The translations under genes were made by a program, and so were the position numbers. Source: Caulobacteraceae bacterium (lineage in GTDB: Bacteria > Pseudomonadota > Alphaproteobacteria > Caulobacterales > Caulobacteraceae). Taken from it: a stretch of DNA of 64,000 nt. The stretch is from NCBI GenBank assembly GCA_027489335.1, contig JAIXZX010000006.1:1-64000 (forward strand). The letters run 5' to 3'. Shown here in pieces: positions 1 through 10,816 of this stretch. Every line of letters begins with the position of its first letter. Positions within the stretch are counted from its first letter, which is position 1. Below the pieces are notes generated by a model. The model was given only the letters and a program-made list of their open reading frames with translations, did not search any database and was not told the DNA's origin.

Positions 1-908
1 TCGGCCTTGTCGGCGACGTCTTCGACGGTGACGACCTCATAGCCTTCCATCGCCGCCTGCAGGGCGCAGATCGGATCGACCTCGGTGACCATGACCCGGG
101 CGCCGCCGTTGCGCAGCGAAGCGGCCGAGCCCTTGCCCACGTCGCCATAGCCCATGACCACGGCGGTCTTGCCGGCCAGCATCACGTCGGTGCCGCGGCG
201 GATGGCGTCCACCAGGCTCTCACGGCAGCCATAGAGGTTGTCGAATTTCGACTTGGTGACGCTGTCGTTCACATTGATGGCCGGATAGGGCAGCTCGCCC
301 CGCTCAGCCATCTGATAGAGGCGATGGACCCCCGTGGTGGTCTCTTCCGACACGCCCTTGATGGACTCGCGAATGGCCGAATAGAAGCCCGGCTTCTCCT
401 TCAGATAGCGCTTCATCACCGCATAGAGGGCTTCTTCTTCCTCGTTCTGCGGGTTGTTCAGGACCGAGGGGTCCTTCTCGGCCTTGGGGCCCAGCACGGT
501 CAGCAAGGTGGCGTCGCCACCGTCGTCCAGGATCAGGTTCGGATAGCCGCCGTCAGCCCATTCGAAGATCTTGTGGGCGTATTCCCAGTACTCCACCAGG
601 GTCTCGCCCTTGATGGCGAACACAGGCGTGCCGGCCGCGGCGATGGCGGCCGCCGCATGGTCCTGGGTGGAGAAGATGTTGCACGAGGCCCAGCGGACCT
701 CTGCGCCCAGGGCTTCCAGGGTCTGGATCAGCACCGCAGTCTGGATCGTCATGTGCAGGGAGCCGGCGATCCGCGCGCCCTTCAGGGGCTGGCTCGGGCC
801 GAACTCCTCGCGGGTCGCCATCAGACCGGGCATTTCGGTCTCGGCGATCTCGATTTCCTTGCGGCCAAAGTCAGCCAGGCTGATGTCCTTGACGATGTAG
901 TCGGTCAT
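1..908 (-). CDS. ahcY: Adenosylhomocysteinase (N-terminal part, cut by window edge)
   Basis: Hydrolyses S-adenosylhomocysteine to adenosine and homocysteine in the cytoplasm, closing the methyl cycle. The first 302 residues are present; the C-terminus lies beyond base 1. The protein begins [20 protein letters not shown]. The family substrate/NAD-linked stretch [13 protein letters not shown] is near residues 208-221 and the Rossmann glycine motif GYGDVGKG is near 250-257. No internal stop or frameshift is seen. The start is the ATG at 906-908. A promoter with a palindromic operator lies about 65-120 bases upstream and matches the one at metE, so the gene is probably controlled with methionine synthesis. 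Identification is from strong family motifs. Confidence 0.97.
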   Translation of the reverse strand, partial: MTDYIVKDISLADFGRKEIEIAETEMPGLMATREEFGPSQPLKGARIAGSLHMTIQTAVLIQTLEALGAEVRWASCNIFSTQDHAAAAIAAAGTPVFAIKGETLVEYWEYAHKIFEWADGGYPNLILDDGGDATLLTVLGPKAEKDPSVLNNPQNEEEEALYAVMKRYLKEKPGFYSAIRESIKGVSEETTTGVHRLYQMAERGELPYPAINVNDSVTKSKFDNLYGCRESLVDAIRRGTDVMLAGKTAVVMGYGDVGKGSAASLRNGGARVMVTEVDPICALQAAMEGYEVVTVEDVADKA

Positions 909-973
909 GTCGGTGGGTCCTGCGGTCCTGTCGCCGGCGCGCGCATGGCGCGCCTCACGTGCGGTTTTGGCGC

Positions 974-1027
974 TCTATAGCCGGGACGCCGGTCCGGAGC
1001 AAGGATCGTATAAAGATATCCTTATAT
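974..1027 (-). promoter_or_regulatory. ahcY promoter with 16-bp palindromic operator
   Basis: Read on the minus strand, ATAAGGATATCTTTAT (1010-1025) is a palindrome with one mismatched pair. It is followed by a possible -35 TTGCTC (997-1002), a 17-base spacer and a possible -10 TATAGA (974-979). The operator centre is about 50 bases upstream of the inferred start of transcription. The same 19-base block ATAAGGATATCTTTATACG, followed by WTCCTTG, occurs upstream of metE at 22752. The identity of the regulator is unknown; a SahR-like ArsR-family protein is one candidate from memory of alphaproteobacterial methionine regulons. Confidence 0.7.
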
Positions 1028-1032
1028 CTTCC

Positions 1033-2508
1033 TTACCAGGGGTCGTCGACTTCGCGATAGGCGCTCCAGGCCCGGGCGGCCGCCTTGAGCCGGCCGTCCT
1101 GGTCGGCGGCCACTTCGCCCGCCAGATGGCCAGCGGCATAGAGGGCCGGCCCCTCGAGCGCGAGGCTGGTGAGCAGGGCCTCGGCGGTGGCCCCGTCGTT
1201 CAGGGCGCCAAGGGCGGCCTGCAGGGCCTTGGTCTTCTTGATGAGCCTGCGGGCCGGCTTGTCCTTCAGCAGGGGGCGGAAGGCCTCGGCGGCGTAACGG
1301 AGCTTCTTGGCCTGAATCCGCACCTGGTGGCGCTCGCTGTCGGACAGCTCCATCAGCCCTTGGCCGCGTTTGGCGAGCTTGCGTCGGCGTGCGCCGAGCG
1401 CCTGGATGGCGAACTCCCCCGCCGGTCCGCCGCCATCGGCCAGGGGCTCGAGCCAGTCGCCGGTCTCGATCCAGGCGTGCAGGTCCAGCAGCAGGGCGCG
1501 GAAACGGGTGGAGGCCGCAGCCCCGCGGGCCCGGGCATGGGCCTTGCCCCGGGCGGCGTCCAGCGCCTGTCCAAGATCGGCCAGCCCATGGATGGCGGCC
1601 TTGCCCTGGGCGGCTGGGCGGTAGGTCTCCTCCACGAAGACATCGAGATTACGCGCCTCATCACAGGCGCCGGCCAGCCATTTCAGTTCGCCCTTCAGCC
1701 CATCGAGCTCAGCCCCGGCCACCAGGGCCTTGAAGGTGCTCATGGCGCTGCGCAGGCGCCGGACCGCCACCCGCAACTGGTGGACGGCTTCTGGAGAATC
1801 GCCGCCGCGGCGCAGGATCAGGCCGTTGGCGGCGATCTGGGCCAGGGCGGAGCGGGCGATGGCCTGGAAGGCGGCCGCCGCCGACATGGTCAGTACGAGA
1901 CCGGCCTGGGCGTGGCGGCGGGACTCCTCCTCGCCTTCCACAAGGGCGAACCCCTGGTCGGCCTTGGTTTCGAAGCTCAGATAGAGGGGGGCGGCCTCGA
2001 AGAGCCGGCGCGCCAGGGAAAAGAGGGCCGCGGGCGGGCCAGACTTGAGCTCAAGCTCCACCTCACAGAGGTTGGTGCGGCGGCCGCCCGCCAGGATCTC
2101 GCCCTCGTCCAGGGCCAGTTCGATCTGGGCGTCATCCCAGATCAAGGTCCTCAGCCGGCGGCGGACCTGGACGGCGAACAGGGGCTCCAGCCGCGCCACC
2201 TGATCATCGCCGAGGAGATCGCGCAGAGGGCCGTGGCTGGCCTCGGGCTGATCGCTGTCGACGGCGATCTCATGCTCCTGCCGCCTCAGGCCCTTGCCGG
2301 CCTTGAGGGTCTGGCGGCGGCCCTGCGGCTCCTGGCGAATGCGCAGGCCAGCCCCCAGGTCGCGCAGGCGACGGTCGGGCGTGTCGAAATAGATGGCCGC
2401 CAGATCGATGGTCCCGTCCTCGCCTTCAGGCGCGGCGCTCAGCACGGCTTCGATATCGGCCGGTTCGCAGAGGAATTTGAGTTCGGTTTCTTCCGGGGGG
2501 GCGCTCAA
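1033..2508 (-). CDS. CYTH and CHAD domain protein (triphosphatase family)
   Basis: A 491-residue cytoplasmic protein with an N-terminal CYTH (triphosphate tunnel) domain, about residues 1-200, and a C-terminal helical CHAD domain, about 215-490. The ExExK signature of CYTH enzymes is visible at the start (ETELKF). The CHAD part opens with [20 protein letters not shown], the His/Arg-rich helix thought to bind polyphosphate. E. coli YgiF, an inorganic triphosphatase, has the same order, so triphosphate or polyphosphate handling is the likely job; substrate is not proven by sequence. It lies upstream of ahcY in the same direction, but ahcY has its own promoter in the gap. Start ATG at 2506-2508. 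Confidence 0.88.
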   Translation of the reverse strand: MSAPPEETELKFLCEPADIEAVLSAAPEGEDGTIDLAAIYFDTPDRRLRDLGAGLRIRQEPQGRRQTLKAGKGLRRQEHEIAVDSDQPEASHGPLRDLLGDDQVARLEPLFAVQVRRRLRTLIWDDAQIELALDEGEILAGGRRTNLCEVELELKSGPPAALFSLARRLFEAAPLYLSFETKADQGFALVEGEEESRRHAQAGLVLTMSAAAAFQAIARSALAQIAANGLILRRGGDSPEAVHQLRVAVRRLRSAMSTFKALVAGAELDGLKGELKWLAGACDEARNLDVFVEETYRPAAQGKAAIHGLADLGQALDAARGKAHARARGAAASTRFRALLLDLHAWIETGDWLEPLADGGGPAGEFAIQALGARRRKLAKRGQGLMELSDSERHQVRIQAKKLRYAAEAFRPLLKDKPARRLIKKTKALQAALGALNDGATAEALLTSLALEGPALYAAGHLAGEVAADQDGRLKAAARAWSAYREVDDPW

Positions 2509-2606
2509 GGGTCGGCTCCGATTCGAAGGCGTTTTCCTCCCCGGCCAAGCATCCTATAGGGGAGGCCATAGCGATTGCGCCGAGGCGCAGACCAGGAGTG
2601 CTCCCC

Positions 2607-3602
2607 ATGAACGCCCCGATCCGCCATGTCGACCCCGCCCAGCCGCGATTTGATTGGACGCTGGCGGAAATCGAGGCGCTTTTCGAACGTCCCTTCATGG
2701 AACTCGTGTTCGAGGCCGCGGCCATCCACCGCCGCTGGTTCGATCCCTCAGAGGTCCAGCTGTCGCAGCTCCTGTCGGTGAAAACCGGCGGCTGCGCCGA
2801 GAACTGCGGCTATTGCAGCCAGTCCCAGCACTTCAAGACCGGCGTGGCCGCCACCAAGCTGATGGAGGCCGACACGGTGATCGCCGCGGCCGCCGAGGCC
2901 AAGGCCGGCGGCGCCCAGCGCTTCTGCATGGGGGCGGCCTGGCGTGATCTGAAGGATCGCGACCTGCCCAAGGTGGCCGCCATGATCTCGGGCGTGAAGG
3001 CGCTGGGCCTGGAGACCTGCGCGACGCTGGGCATGTTGAAGCCTGAGCAGGCCACGGCGCTCAAGGACGCGGGTCTCGACTACTACAACCACAACCTGGA
3101 CACCGGGCCAGACTATTACGACCAGGTGGTCACCACGCGGACCTATCAGGACCGGCTGGACACCCTGGCGGCGGTGCGGGACGCAGGGCTCTCCACCTGC
3201 TGCGGCGGCATTGTCGGCATGGGCGAGACCCGCCGTGACCGGGCCGGCCTGCTGCATGCGCTCGCCACCCTGCCGGCCCATCCCGACAGCCTGCCGATCA
3301 ATGATCTGATGCCCATTCCAGGCACGCCGCTGGGCGACAGCGAAGCGGTGGACGGACTGGAGTTCGTGCGGATGATCGCAGTCGCGCGCATCGTCTGCCC
3401 CAAGGCGGTGGTGCGCCTGTCAGCCGGGCGCGAGCACATGTCCCGGGAACTGCAGGCGCTCTGCTTCCTGGCCGGCGCCAATTCCATGTTCGTGGGCGGC
3501 AAGCTTTTGACCACCAGCAATCCGGACAAGGACACGGACGCGGCCCTCATGGCCGAGCTCGGCCTGCGGCCCATGGGGACGGCCGCAGCCCCGGTCGCCT
3601 GA
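2607..3602 (+). CDS. bioB: Biotin synthase
   Basis: Radical-SAM enzyme inserting sulfur into dethiobiotin, the last step of biotin synthesis. The CxxxCxxC cluster motif is [11 protein letters not shown], near residue 60. Further BioB motifs are seen: [23 protein letters not shown] and [16 protein letters not shown]. The ATG at 2607 has AGGAG eight bases upstream, so it is preferred over an in-frame GTG at 2598. About 331 residues, normal for the family. No other bio genes are in the window, so it appears isolated from bioFDA. Confidence 0.97.
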   Translation: MNAPIRHVDPAQPRFDWTLAEIEALFERPFMELVFEAAAIHRRWFDPSEVQLSQLLSVKTGGCAENCGYCSQSQHFKTGVAATKLMEADTVIAAAAEAKAGGAQRFCMGAAWRDLKDRDLPKVAAMISGVKALGLETCATLGMLKPEQATALKDAGLDYYNHNLDTGPDYYDQVVTTRTYQDRLDTLAAVRDAGLSTCCGGIVGMGETRRDRAGLLHALATLPAHPDSLPINDLMPIPGTPLGDSEAVDGLEFVRMIAVARIVCPKAVVRLSAGREHMSRELQALCFLAGANSMFVGGKLLTTSNPDKDTDAALMAELGLRPMGTAAAPVA

Positions 3603-3722
3603 ACCGACCTCTGACTTTCCCACAGCCGACTGTCGGCGCAGACAACCTTTGGACGTCCTAGGGCCTAGCCTCGCCCTGTCGGGGCGCCTATCTGGCTGGG
3701 ACGCCGAGGGGGAGTGCTGCGG

Positions 3723-4645
<923 letters not shown>

Positions 4646-4649
<4 letters not shown>

Positions 4650-5407
4650 ACCTCTATGCGGTCAAGGCCATCTATCAGTTCGAGCTGGCGCGGACCTGGC
4701 GGACGCTGATGCAGTCCATCGCCTCGCCGGTGATCTCCACCTCGCTCTATTTCGTGGTGTTCGGCTCAGCCATCGGCTCGCGGATGGTGGAGATCGATGG
4801 GGTCAGCTACGGCGCCTTCATCATCCCCGGCCTGATCATGCTGTCCCTGCTGACGGAGAGCATCTCCAACGCCTCGTTCGGCATCTACATGCCCAAGTTC
4901 TCAGGGACTATTTACGAGGTTCTGTCCGCACCGATCTCGGTGGTGGAGATCGTGGCCGGCTATGTGGGCGCGGCCGCGACCAAGTCGATCATCCTGGGGC
5001 TCATCATCCTGGCCACGGCACGGATCTTCGTGCCCTACGAGATCGCCCACCCGTTCGTGATGCTGAGCTTCCTGGTGCTGACGGCGGTGACCTTCAGCCT
5101 GTTCGGCTTCGTCATCGGGGTCTGGGCCGACGGGTGGGAGAAGCTGCAGATCATTCCCATGCTGGTGGTCATGCCGCTGACCTTCCTGGGCGGCAGCTTC
5201 TATTCGATCAGCATGCTGCCGCCGGTCTGGCAGACGATCACCCTGTTCAATCCAGTGGTCTATCTGGTGAGCGGCTTCCGCTGGAGTTTCTACGGGGTGT
5301 CCGACGTAGACATCGGGATCAGCATCGCCATGACGGTCGGCTTCATGGCGCTCTGCCTTGCGGCGATCATCTGGATCTTCCGCACCGGCTACAAGCTCAA
5401 GGCCTGA
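4646..5407 (+). CDS. ABC-2 type transporter permease
   Basis: Inner-membrane permease of about 253 residues, partner of the preceding ATPase. It has the ABC-2 layout: an N-terminal cytoplasmic stretch ([18 protein letters not shown]), a first hydrophobic segment near residues 30-50, then a block of further hydrophobic segments, and the conserved [20 protein letters not shown] loop near residues 170-190. It overlaps the ATPase gene by four bases. Its 3' end is 20 bases from the end of the convergent ptsH gene. An exporter of a lipid, glycan or drug is possible; nothing nearby specifies the substrate. Confidence 0.92.
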
Positions 5408-5427
5408 TGCCGGTCGGCTCCGGGCCG

Positions 5428-5700
5428 CTACTGATCTTCGTCGAAGCGGGCGGCCACCAGGGCGCACAGCGCCTCTAGGGCCTCATCGGCCTGGTCGCCC
5501 TCGGCGACGATATGGATGGTGCTGCCTGGGCCGGCGGCCAGCATCATCAGGCCCATGATCGAGCGGGCGTCGACGCTCTGTCCGTCCTTGGAGACCTGGA
5601 CCTCGGCCTCGAAGGACGAGGCCAGTTTGACGAACTTGGCCGAGGCGCGGGCGTGCAGACCCCGCTTGTTCAGGATTTCGACCGTTCGTTCGGCGGTCAT
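5428..5700 (-). CDS. ptsH: HPr phosphocarrier protein
   Basis: Phosphocarrier of the PTS, 90 residues. The active histidine is in KRGLHARASAKFVKLAS (His15 equivalent). The regulatory serine region DARSIMGLMMLAAG matches the Ser46 site used by HPr kinase. Start ATG at 5698-5700 overlaps the stop of the EIIA gene (ATGA). No sugar-specific EIIB/EIIC gene is present, so this belongs to the regulatory PTS branch typical of alphaproteobacteria, where HPr phosphorylation state signals nitrogen or carbon status rather than transporting sugar. Confidence 0.96.
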   Translation of the reverse strand: MTAERTVEILNKRGLHARASAKFVKLASSFEAEVQVSKDGQSVDARSIMGLMMLAAGPGSTIHIVAEGDQADEALEALCALVAARFDEDQ

Positions 5701-6101
5701 TTTTCGCCCGCCAGAACGTAGGAGGCCACGGAGATATACTTGCGTCCGGCTTCCTGGGCGGCCGACACGCAGTCCTCCAGGCCGCACCGGGTGCGGACGC
5801 TGGCCAGCTTGATCAGCATGGGCAGGTTGAGGCCGGCGATCACCTCGGCCCGGGTCTGTTCCATCACCGAGATGGCCAGGTTCGAGGGCGTGCCACCAAA
5901 CATGTCGGTCAGCAGGATGACCCCGCCGCCGGCGTCGGCCCGCGCGCAGGCGCCCAGGATGTCCATCCGGCGCCGTTCCATGTCGTCGTCAGGTCCGATG
6001 CAGATGGCCTCGACCGCGGTCTGCGGTCCCACCACATGCTCCATCGCCGAAACGAACTCAGCGGCCAATCGCCCGTGCGTGACGATCACGAGCCCGATCA
6101 T
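5697..6101 (-). CDS. PTS EIIA component, mannose/fructose subfamily (EIIA-Man type)
   Basis: About 134 residues, beginning MIGLVIVTHGRLAAEF, where the histidine of VTHG is the expected phosphorylation site. The segment ILLTDMFGGTPSNLA is typical of the EIIA-Man fold. The ATG at 6099-6101 has GAGAG seven bases upstream; an in-frame TTG at 6107 is less likely. Located between hprK and ptsH with no membrane components, it probably receives phosphate from HPr and acts as a regulator of partner proteins rather than in sugar uptake. ATGA overlap with ptsH. Confidence 0.93.
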   Translation of the reverse strand: MIGLVIVTHGRLAAEFVSAMEHVVGPQTAVEAICIGPDDDMERRRMDILGACARADAGGGVILLTDMFGGTPSNLAISVMEQTRAEVIAGLNLPMLIKLASVRTRCGLEDCVSAAQEAGRKYISVASYVLAGEK

Positions 6102-6188
6102 GCCCAAGCTCTCAAAGGTAATCCCCTGTCGGCCGCGCTGTCGCAGGATGCGGACCAGAAGCCGGCTGTGATACGCGCCTTCCGCACG

Positions 6189-6602
6189 TCATCCAAGTGA
6201 GTCGAGGACGTGACTCAGTTTCGCAGGGGCCGAATTCTCCAGTCCCGCGAGCGTCCAAAGCGGTATTTCCACCCCAAGATGAGTCACAGTTTCGAGATCG
6301 GGCAGCCGCTCCGGCGCACTGAGGCGAATCCACAGGCGGATCGGGGCAAGCGGACGGGCGCTCACGGGCCGGATCCCGAGGCCGCGAATCTCCATCTGGC
6401 CGGCCAGGACATCGGGGGCGCGTCCGAACAGCTGGCCGCCGGACACCCAGGTGACCACCCGGTCGTCAGCCACGAGGCGAAAGCCGTGGTCCAGGCATCT
6501 GAGGGCCAGATCGCTCTTGCCGGCCCCGGAGGGACCTTCGATCAGAACACCGCGCCAGCCGTCAGGGCCGGGCCGGGCGATCAGTCCGGCGTGCAGGATC
6601 AC
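6189..6602 (-). CDS. hprK: HPr kinase/phosphorylase, short alphaproteobacterial form
   Basis: Phosphorylates HPr on its regulatory serine. The protein is 137 residues, less than half of the Firmicutes enzyme: only the catalytic domain is present, as is usual in alphaproteobacteria. Walker A is GPSGAGKSDLALR (residues 24-36), followed by VADDRV, the family's conserved acidic pair. The start is a GTG at 6600-6602 overlapping the chvG stop (GTGA), indicating coupled translation. It is followed by an 87-base gap before the EIIA gene. The Ser46-type site in the neighbouring HPr supports function. Confidence 0.94.
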   Translation of the reverse strand: MILHAGLIARPGPDGWRGVLIEGPSGAGKSDLALRCLDHGFRLVADDRVVTWVSGGQLFGRAPDVLAGQMEIRGLGIRPVSARPLAPIRLWIRLSAPERLPDLETVTHLGVEIPLWTLAGLENSAPAKLSHVLDSLG

Positions 6603-8242
6603 CGGCGCGCCTCAGGCAGGGTGACGGTGAAGCGGGCGCCGGCGATCTCGCCGGGTGCGCCCTGCGCAGCTCCGTCCAAGCCAGAGTCGCTGCGCAGGCG
6701 GTTCTCGGCGCGCACCGTACCGTCGTGGGCCAGGATGATCTGACGGGCGATGGAGAGCCCGAGGCCCGAATTGCCGCCAAACGCCGTCCCCTTGGGTCGT
6801 GAGGTGTAGAAGCGCTCGAAGATGCTCTCCAGGTTTTCTGCCGGAATGCCTGGTCCGTCATCGTCGACGGTGATCAGGGCCAGACCCTTCTGCCGCCCCA
6901 GCGCCACCCGCACCACGCCGTCCGGGGCGCTGAAGGACCGGGCGTTGTCGATCAGGTTGCGCAGCACCTGGCCGAGCGCGCCTTCCTGGCCGGAGACCAT
7001 GACGCTGTCGACGCCTTCCGGGACCGTGAAGGTGACGGCGGCTTCGCCCGGCCGGGCGGTGGCCTGATAGAGGGAGACCACATCGGAGATCAGCCGGCGC
7101 AGGTCCACCGGCGTCGGCGGCTCCCGGGACAGTTCGGCGTCCAGGCGCGAGGCGTTGGAGATGTCGGTGACGAGGCGGTCGAGGCGCTGCACGTCGTTCT
7201 GCAGCACCGCCATCAGCCGGTCCCGGGCGGCGGGCTCCTCCACCAGGCCCAGGGTCTCCACCGCCGAGCGGAGGGATGTCAGGGGGTTGCGGATCTCGTG
7301 GGCCACGTCGGCGGCGAAGCGCTCGATGGCGTCGATCCGCTCGGACAGGGCGTGGGTCATGTCCTCCAGCGACCGGGAAAGGTCGCCCAGTTCGTCGTCC
7401 CGCCGGGAGATGTCGGGCACGGAAATGGCTCGCGCCCGGGCCAGACGCACCCGGTCGGCCGCCCGCGCCAGCCTGCGGACCGGATGGGCCACGAGCCGGT
7501 TGAGCAGAAGGGAGCTCATCAAAGAGACCGCCACGGCGATCAGGATGAAGGGCAGCAGGGCGGCGCGCTCGGCGGCGATGATCTCGTCCACGTCCCGGGC
7601 CTCCAGGGTCAGGACGCCCAGCACCGCCTTGACGTGCTGGATCGGAATGGAGACCGAGACCACACGTTCGCCGTCGGCGCCGACCCGTAGCCCCGCCCAG
7701 TGGACGCCGCGCAGGGCGGTGTTGACCTCGGCCCGCAGGGCGGCCTGGGCCTTGGCCGCTTCGGCGCTGTCGGCGTCTTCCTCAGACCCGCCGCTCAGAT
7801 TGAGGTCCAGCCCTGGTCCGTCCCCGCGCGCTCGGGCGGGGGGCAGGGTTCGCCACTCCACCCGGTCGGACACCCAGTAGGAGTCGGCGATCAGCCGGCC
7901 CTCGGCGTCGAACAGCCGGGCCCGCTGGGAGCGCGGGTTGGACAGGAGCTGGAGGATTTCAGAGGCGTAGGCGCCGTCCATCATCGGCTCGGGCTCGCCG
8001 ACGGTGGCGGCCTGGTCGATGATGGTGGCCAGCAGCTCGCCCTGGGTGGTCAGACTGTCGATCCGGGCGTTGACCAGACCCCGGCGCAGCTCGTTCAGCA
8101 CCAGGGCGCCGGAGATCAGGATCGCCAGCCCGAACAGGTTGAGGACGATGATCAGGCGCCCCAGGCGCGAGCCGGGCAGCCACCGCCACCCCTCGCGCCG
8201 CGGCGGGCCTTCAGGACTCGCGATAGCGGTATCCGACGCCAT
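6599..8242 (-). CDS. chvG: Sensor histidine kinase ChvG
   Basis: Membrane sensor kinase, about 547 residues, of the ChvG-ChvI envelope/acid stress system. Two membrane segments flank a periplasmic domain: near residues 29-50 ([20 protein letters not shown]) and a second one ending in [22 protein letters not shown] linker follows, then the phospho-acceptor box [20 protein letters not shown] and the ATPase motifs DDGPGIP and [10 protein letters not shown]. The ATG at 8240-8242 is chosen; it lies inside the 3' end of chvI (32-base overlap), and longer readings only add the shadow of chvI. Followed directly by hprK in a GTGA overlap. Confidence 0.94.
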   Translation of the reverse strand: MASDTAIASPEGPPRREGWRWLPGSRLGRLIIVLNLFGLAILISGALVLNELRRGLVNARIDSLTTQGELLATIIDQAATVGEPEPMMDGAYASEILQLLSNPRSQRARLFDAEGRLIADSYWVSDRVEWRTLPPARARGDGPGLDLNLSGGSEEDADSAEAAKAQAALRAEVNTALRGVHWAGLRVGADGERVVSVSIPIQHVKAVLGVLTLEARDVDEIIAAERAALLPFILIAVAVSLMSSLLLNRLVAHPVRRLARAADRVRLARARAISVPDISRRDDELGDLSRSLEDMTHALSERIDAIERFAADVAHEIRNPLTSLRSAVETLGLVEEPAARDRLMAVLQNDVQRLDRLVTDISNASRLDAELSREPPTPVDLRRLISDVVSLYQATARPGEAAVTFTVPEGVDSVMVSGQEGALGQVLRNLIDNARSFSAPDGVVRVALGRQKGLALITVDDDGPGIPAENLESIFERFYTSRPKGTAFGGNSGLGLSIARQIILAHDGTVRAENRLRSDSGLDGAAQGAPGEIAGARFTVTLPEARR

Positions 8243-8921
8243 AGAGGGTTTCGATTGCGTCGAACTCAGGGTCGATCTCGCGGAACTTCTTGCGCATGCG
8301 CTTGATGTGGCTGTCGATGGTCCGGTCGTCCACATAGACCTGATCGTCGTAGGCCGCATCCATCAGGTTGTCGCGGCTCTTCACGAAGCCGGGCCGCTGG
8401 GCGAGAGACTGGAGCAGCAGGAATTCGGTGACCGTCAGCTTCACGGGCCGGTCCTCCCACAGGCAGTCGTGGCGGGCGGGATCGAGGGTCAGCTTACCGC
8501 GCTTGAGCGCCCGGGCCTCGGCCTCGGACACCGGTCCCGCCACCCCTTCGCCGCCATCTGCGCCGGCCCGGCGTAGAACCGCTTTCACCCGCTCCAGCAG
8601 CAGACGCTGGCTGAAGGGCTTGTGGATGTAGTCATCGGCGCCGAGGTTGAAGCCGAGGATCTCGTCGATCTCGTCATCCTTGGAAGTCAGGATAATGACC
8701 GGCAGGTCGCTGGTCCGACGCAGGCGGCGCAGGACCTCCATCCCGTCCATCCGCGGCATCTTCACGTCCAGGATCGCCAGGTCCGGGGGCTCGTTCTCCA
8801 GAGCCGCCAGGCCGGCGGCGCCGTCGAAGAAGGCCTTCACGGCGTGGCCGTGACTTTCCAGGGCGAGGCTGACCGAGGTGACGATGTTCTCGTCGTCATC
8901 GACCAGGGTGATGTTGGCCAT
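8211..8921 (-). CDS. chvI: Response regulator ChvI
   Basis: OmpR-family regulator of 236 residues, partner of ChvG. Receiver domain begins [16 protein letters not shown]; the phospho-acceptor is the aspartate in [17 protein letters not shown] (about residue 53) and the conserved lysine is in IILTSKDDE. The C-terminal winged helix contains [17 protein letters not shown]. The ATG at 8919-8921 gives the standard family N-terminus; AGGAG lies 11 bases upstream. It is the first gene of the chvI-chvG-hprK-EIIA-ptsH series, so the 182-base gap before the next divergent gene should hold its promoter. Confidence 0.95.
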   Translation of the reverse strand: MANITLVDDDENIVTSVSLALESHGHAVKAFFDGAAGLAALENEPPDLAILDVKMPRMDGMEVLRRLRRTSDLPVIILTSKDDEIDEILGFNLGADDYIHKPFSQRLLLERVKAVLRRAGADGGEGVAGPVSEAEARALKRGKLTLDPARHDCLWEDRPVKLTVTEFLLLQSLAQRPGFVKSRDNLMDAAYDDQVYVDDRTIDSHIKRMRKKFREIDPEFDAIETLYGVGYRYRES

Positions 8922-9103
8922 CGGGAAAAGCACTCCTGAAGTCTTCGGCGGTGTAGCAAAGCTAGTGGTTTGGCCTGATGGCCTCAATGTGGCGCGTCAC
9001 ACGTGGTCAAGGTTAAATTCCCGACAGATTGGGCCGTTCCGCCATCAAGGGGAGCTTAATTCTATTGGGTCACTATCAGCTCCAGGTCCTGGGGAGCGAC
9101 CAG

Positions 9104-10816
9104 ATGGAACGGCCCAAAGTGCATTACGAGGTTTTCGTCCGGAAGACCGTCGGCTCCGGCTGGACGTTGGAAATGGCGACCGAAAACCGGGGCCAGGCGG
9201 TCGCCGTGGCCGAGGAGCTGATCGCCGAGCGGCGAGTCGCCTCGGCGCGGGTCACCAAGGAGTCCATGGACCCTGAGACCAACGAGTTTCAGAGCGTGGT
9301 CATCCAGTCCCTGGGCCTGCCCGACACCGCCAAGGTCAAGAAGACGCCGGAGCGCAACGATCCCCTCTGCGTGGCGCCGCAGGATCTCTACACCGTCCAT
9401 GCCCGGGAACGGATCGGCCGGCTGCTCGACGGCTGGCTCGCGCGCCATCACGCCACCCCCTTCGAACTGCTGCACCGGGCCGACCTGGTCGAGCGGCTGG
9501 AAGCCTCCGGGGTGGAGCTGCAGCACGCCATCCAGAAGATCGCCGTGCCGGAATCCCAGGCCCGGGGCGTCTCGATCCACGACGTCATGCGCGCCTTCCA
9601 GAGCCTGGTGGAGCGGGCCATTGAGCGCCTCTTGGGCGACGCTCGGCGGGGCGATCTGCCCGATGTGGACAAGGAAGGTTTCGCCGCCGCGGCTGAGCGT
9701 GTCTCCCACGCCCCGGATCGGGCCTATCTGCTGGGGGCCGGGGTCGCCGCCTCCATCGCGCCGGCCCGAAACTGGAGCGAGAAGGTCTCGCGCCTGCTGG
9801 ACCTGGCCGACGCCGCCCCGATCGCCGGTCCCCCCCGGGGCCTGGCCCTGCAGACCATCGAACAGCCCCTTGCCGAGATCCTGGGCTCCAGCGCAGGCCT
9901 GGACGGCCTGATCGGCAAGGATCTCGACCTCGGCGTCCGTCTGGCGGCCATGACGCGCCTGGCCGCCCATGATGCGGTTGAGGCGCTGATCAGCCTCGAG
10001 CCCTCGGTCGCCAAGATCATGCCCGAGCTGTCGGAGCCGGCCCAGCGCCTGGCCAAGTGGCTGGCTACTGAAGATTTCCGCGCCGTGCGCAGCGCCATCA
10101 CCAAGCGGGTGCTGAAGGAGCTCAACGGCCCCCGCCGCCTCAAGCCCGGCGACGGCGCCGGCGAGATTGACCTGCTGCGCGGCCTGGCCATGGCCCTGAC
10201 GGCGGCGGCCGGCGATCTTGTGCCCCTGGACGACGTCCACCAGGCCTTCGTCAACCGCTCCAAGATGCTGGTGACCGGCGACTTTGTGGAGGCCTATCTC
10301 GGCAAGGGACAGACCGCCCTGGCTGAAGCCGAGGCCCTGATGTGGCTGGTGGAGAATGTCATCGGCTCGGCCAACAAGCGGCAGGCCGTACGTTGGCTGG
10401 CCGCGGTGGTCGGGTCCCTGGCCTTCGAGAAGGACGCCCGTAACCCGGACGTCTCCGCAGCCCAGCGGCTGTTCTCCATGGCCAAGCTCTATCGCGCGGT
10501 GGGCCGCGGCGGCCTTCTGGCGGAGGACTACGCGCCCATACAGCAGAAGCTCGGGGATCTGGGGGGGCTGGCCGAGGCCGACGCCAAGGTCACCCAGGGC
10601 CTCGCCCGAGCCAATGCGCCGGCCGCCACCCGACTGACCCTGCTTCTGAAGCTGGCCTGCGGCGAGGCCGCGCCGCTGGGACCGGCCGCCGACCGCGCCA
10701 AGGCCGAGGCGCTGAAGCTGGTCCGCCTGGACGACACCCGCGCCGAACTGGCCCGCTCGCCCGAACGCATGGCCGAGGTCCGCACCCTGATCCAGGCCGC
10801 CGGGCTGGCGGCTTAG
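9104..10816 (+). CDS. Conserved hypothetical protein, 570 residues, no recognised domain
   Basis: I do not recognise this family. The ATG at 9104 has GGGGAG seven bases upstream. The N-terminal 60 residues (HYEVFVRKTVGSGWTLEMAT) look like a small mixed alpha/beta module; the remainder is rich in Ala, Leu, Glu and Arg and reads as a long all-helical protein. No signal peptide, membrane segment or coiled-coil heptad run was evident, so a cytoplasmic location is likely. It is divergent from chvI and ends one base-pair frame into the convergent pseC gene (4-base tail overlap). Codon use (G/C third positions) is normal for the window. Function unknown; possibly a lineage-specific protein linked to envelope stress by location only. 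Confidence 0.85.
   Translation: MERPKVHYEVFVRKTVGSGWTLEMATENRGQAVAVAEELIAERRVASARVTKESMDPETNEFQSVVIQSLGLPDTAKVKKTPERNDPLCVAPQDLYTVHARERIGRLLDGWLARHHATPFELLHRADLVERLEASGVELQHAIQKIAVPESQARGVSIHDVMRAFQSLVERAIERLLGDARRGDLPDVDKEGFAAAAERVSHAPDRAYLLGAGVAASIAPARNWSEKVSRLLDLADAAPIAGPPRGLALQTIEQPLAEILGSSAGLDGLIGKDLDLGVRLAAMTRLAAHDAVEALISLEPSVAKIMPELSEPAQRLAKWLATEDFRAVRSAITKRVLKELNGPRRLKPGDGAGEIDLLRGLAMALTAAAGDLVPLDDVHQAFVNRSKMLVTGDFVEAYLGKGQTALAEAEALMWLVENVIGSANKRQAVRWLAAVVGSLAFEKDARNPDVSAAQRLFSMAKLYRAVGRGGLLAEDYAPIQQKLGDLGGLAEADAKVTQGLARANAPAATRLTLLLKLACGEAAPLGPAADRAKAEALKLVRLDDTRAELARSPERMAEVRTLIQAAGLAA

Noticed and set aside
909..1009. SAH riboswitch before ahcY
   Set aside because: The conserved SAH-riboswitch blocks (GAGGAGCG-type core) are not seen; the leader is only about 60 bases from the inferred start.
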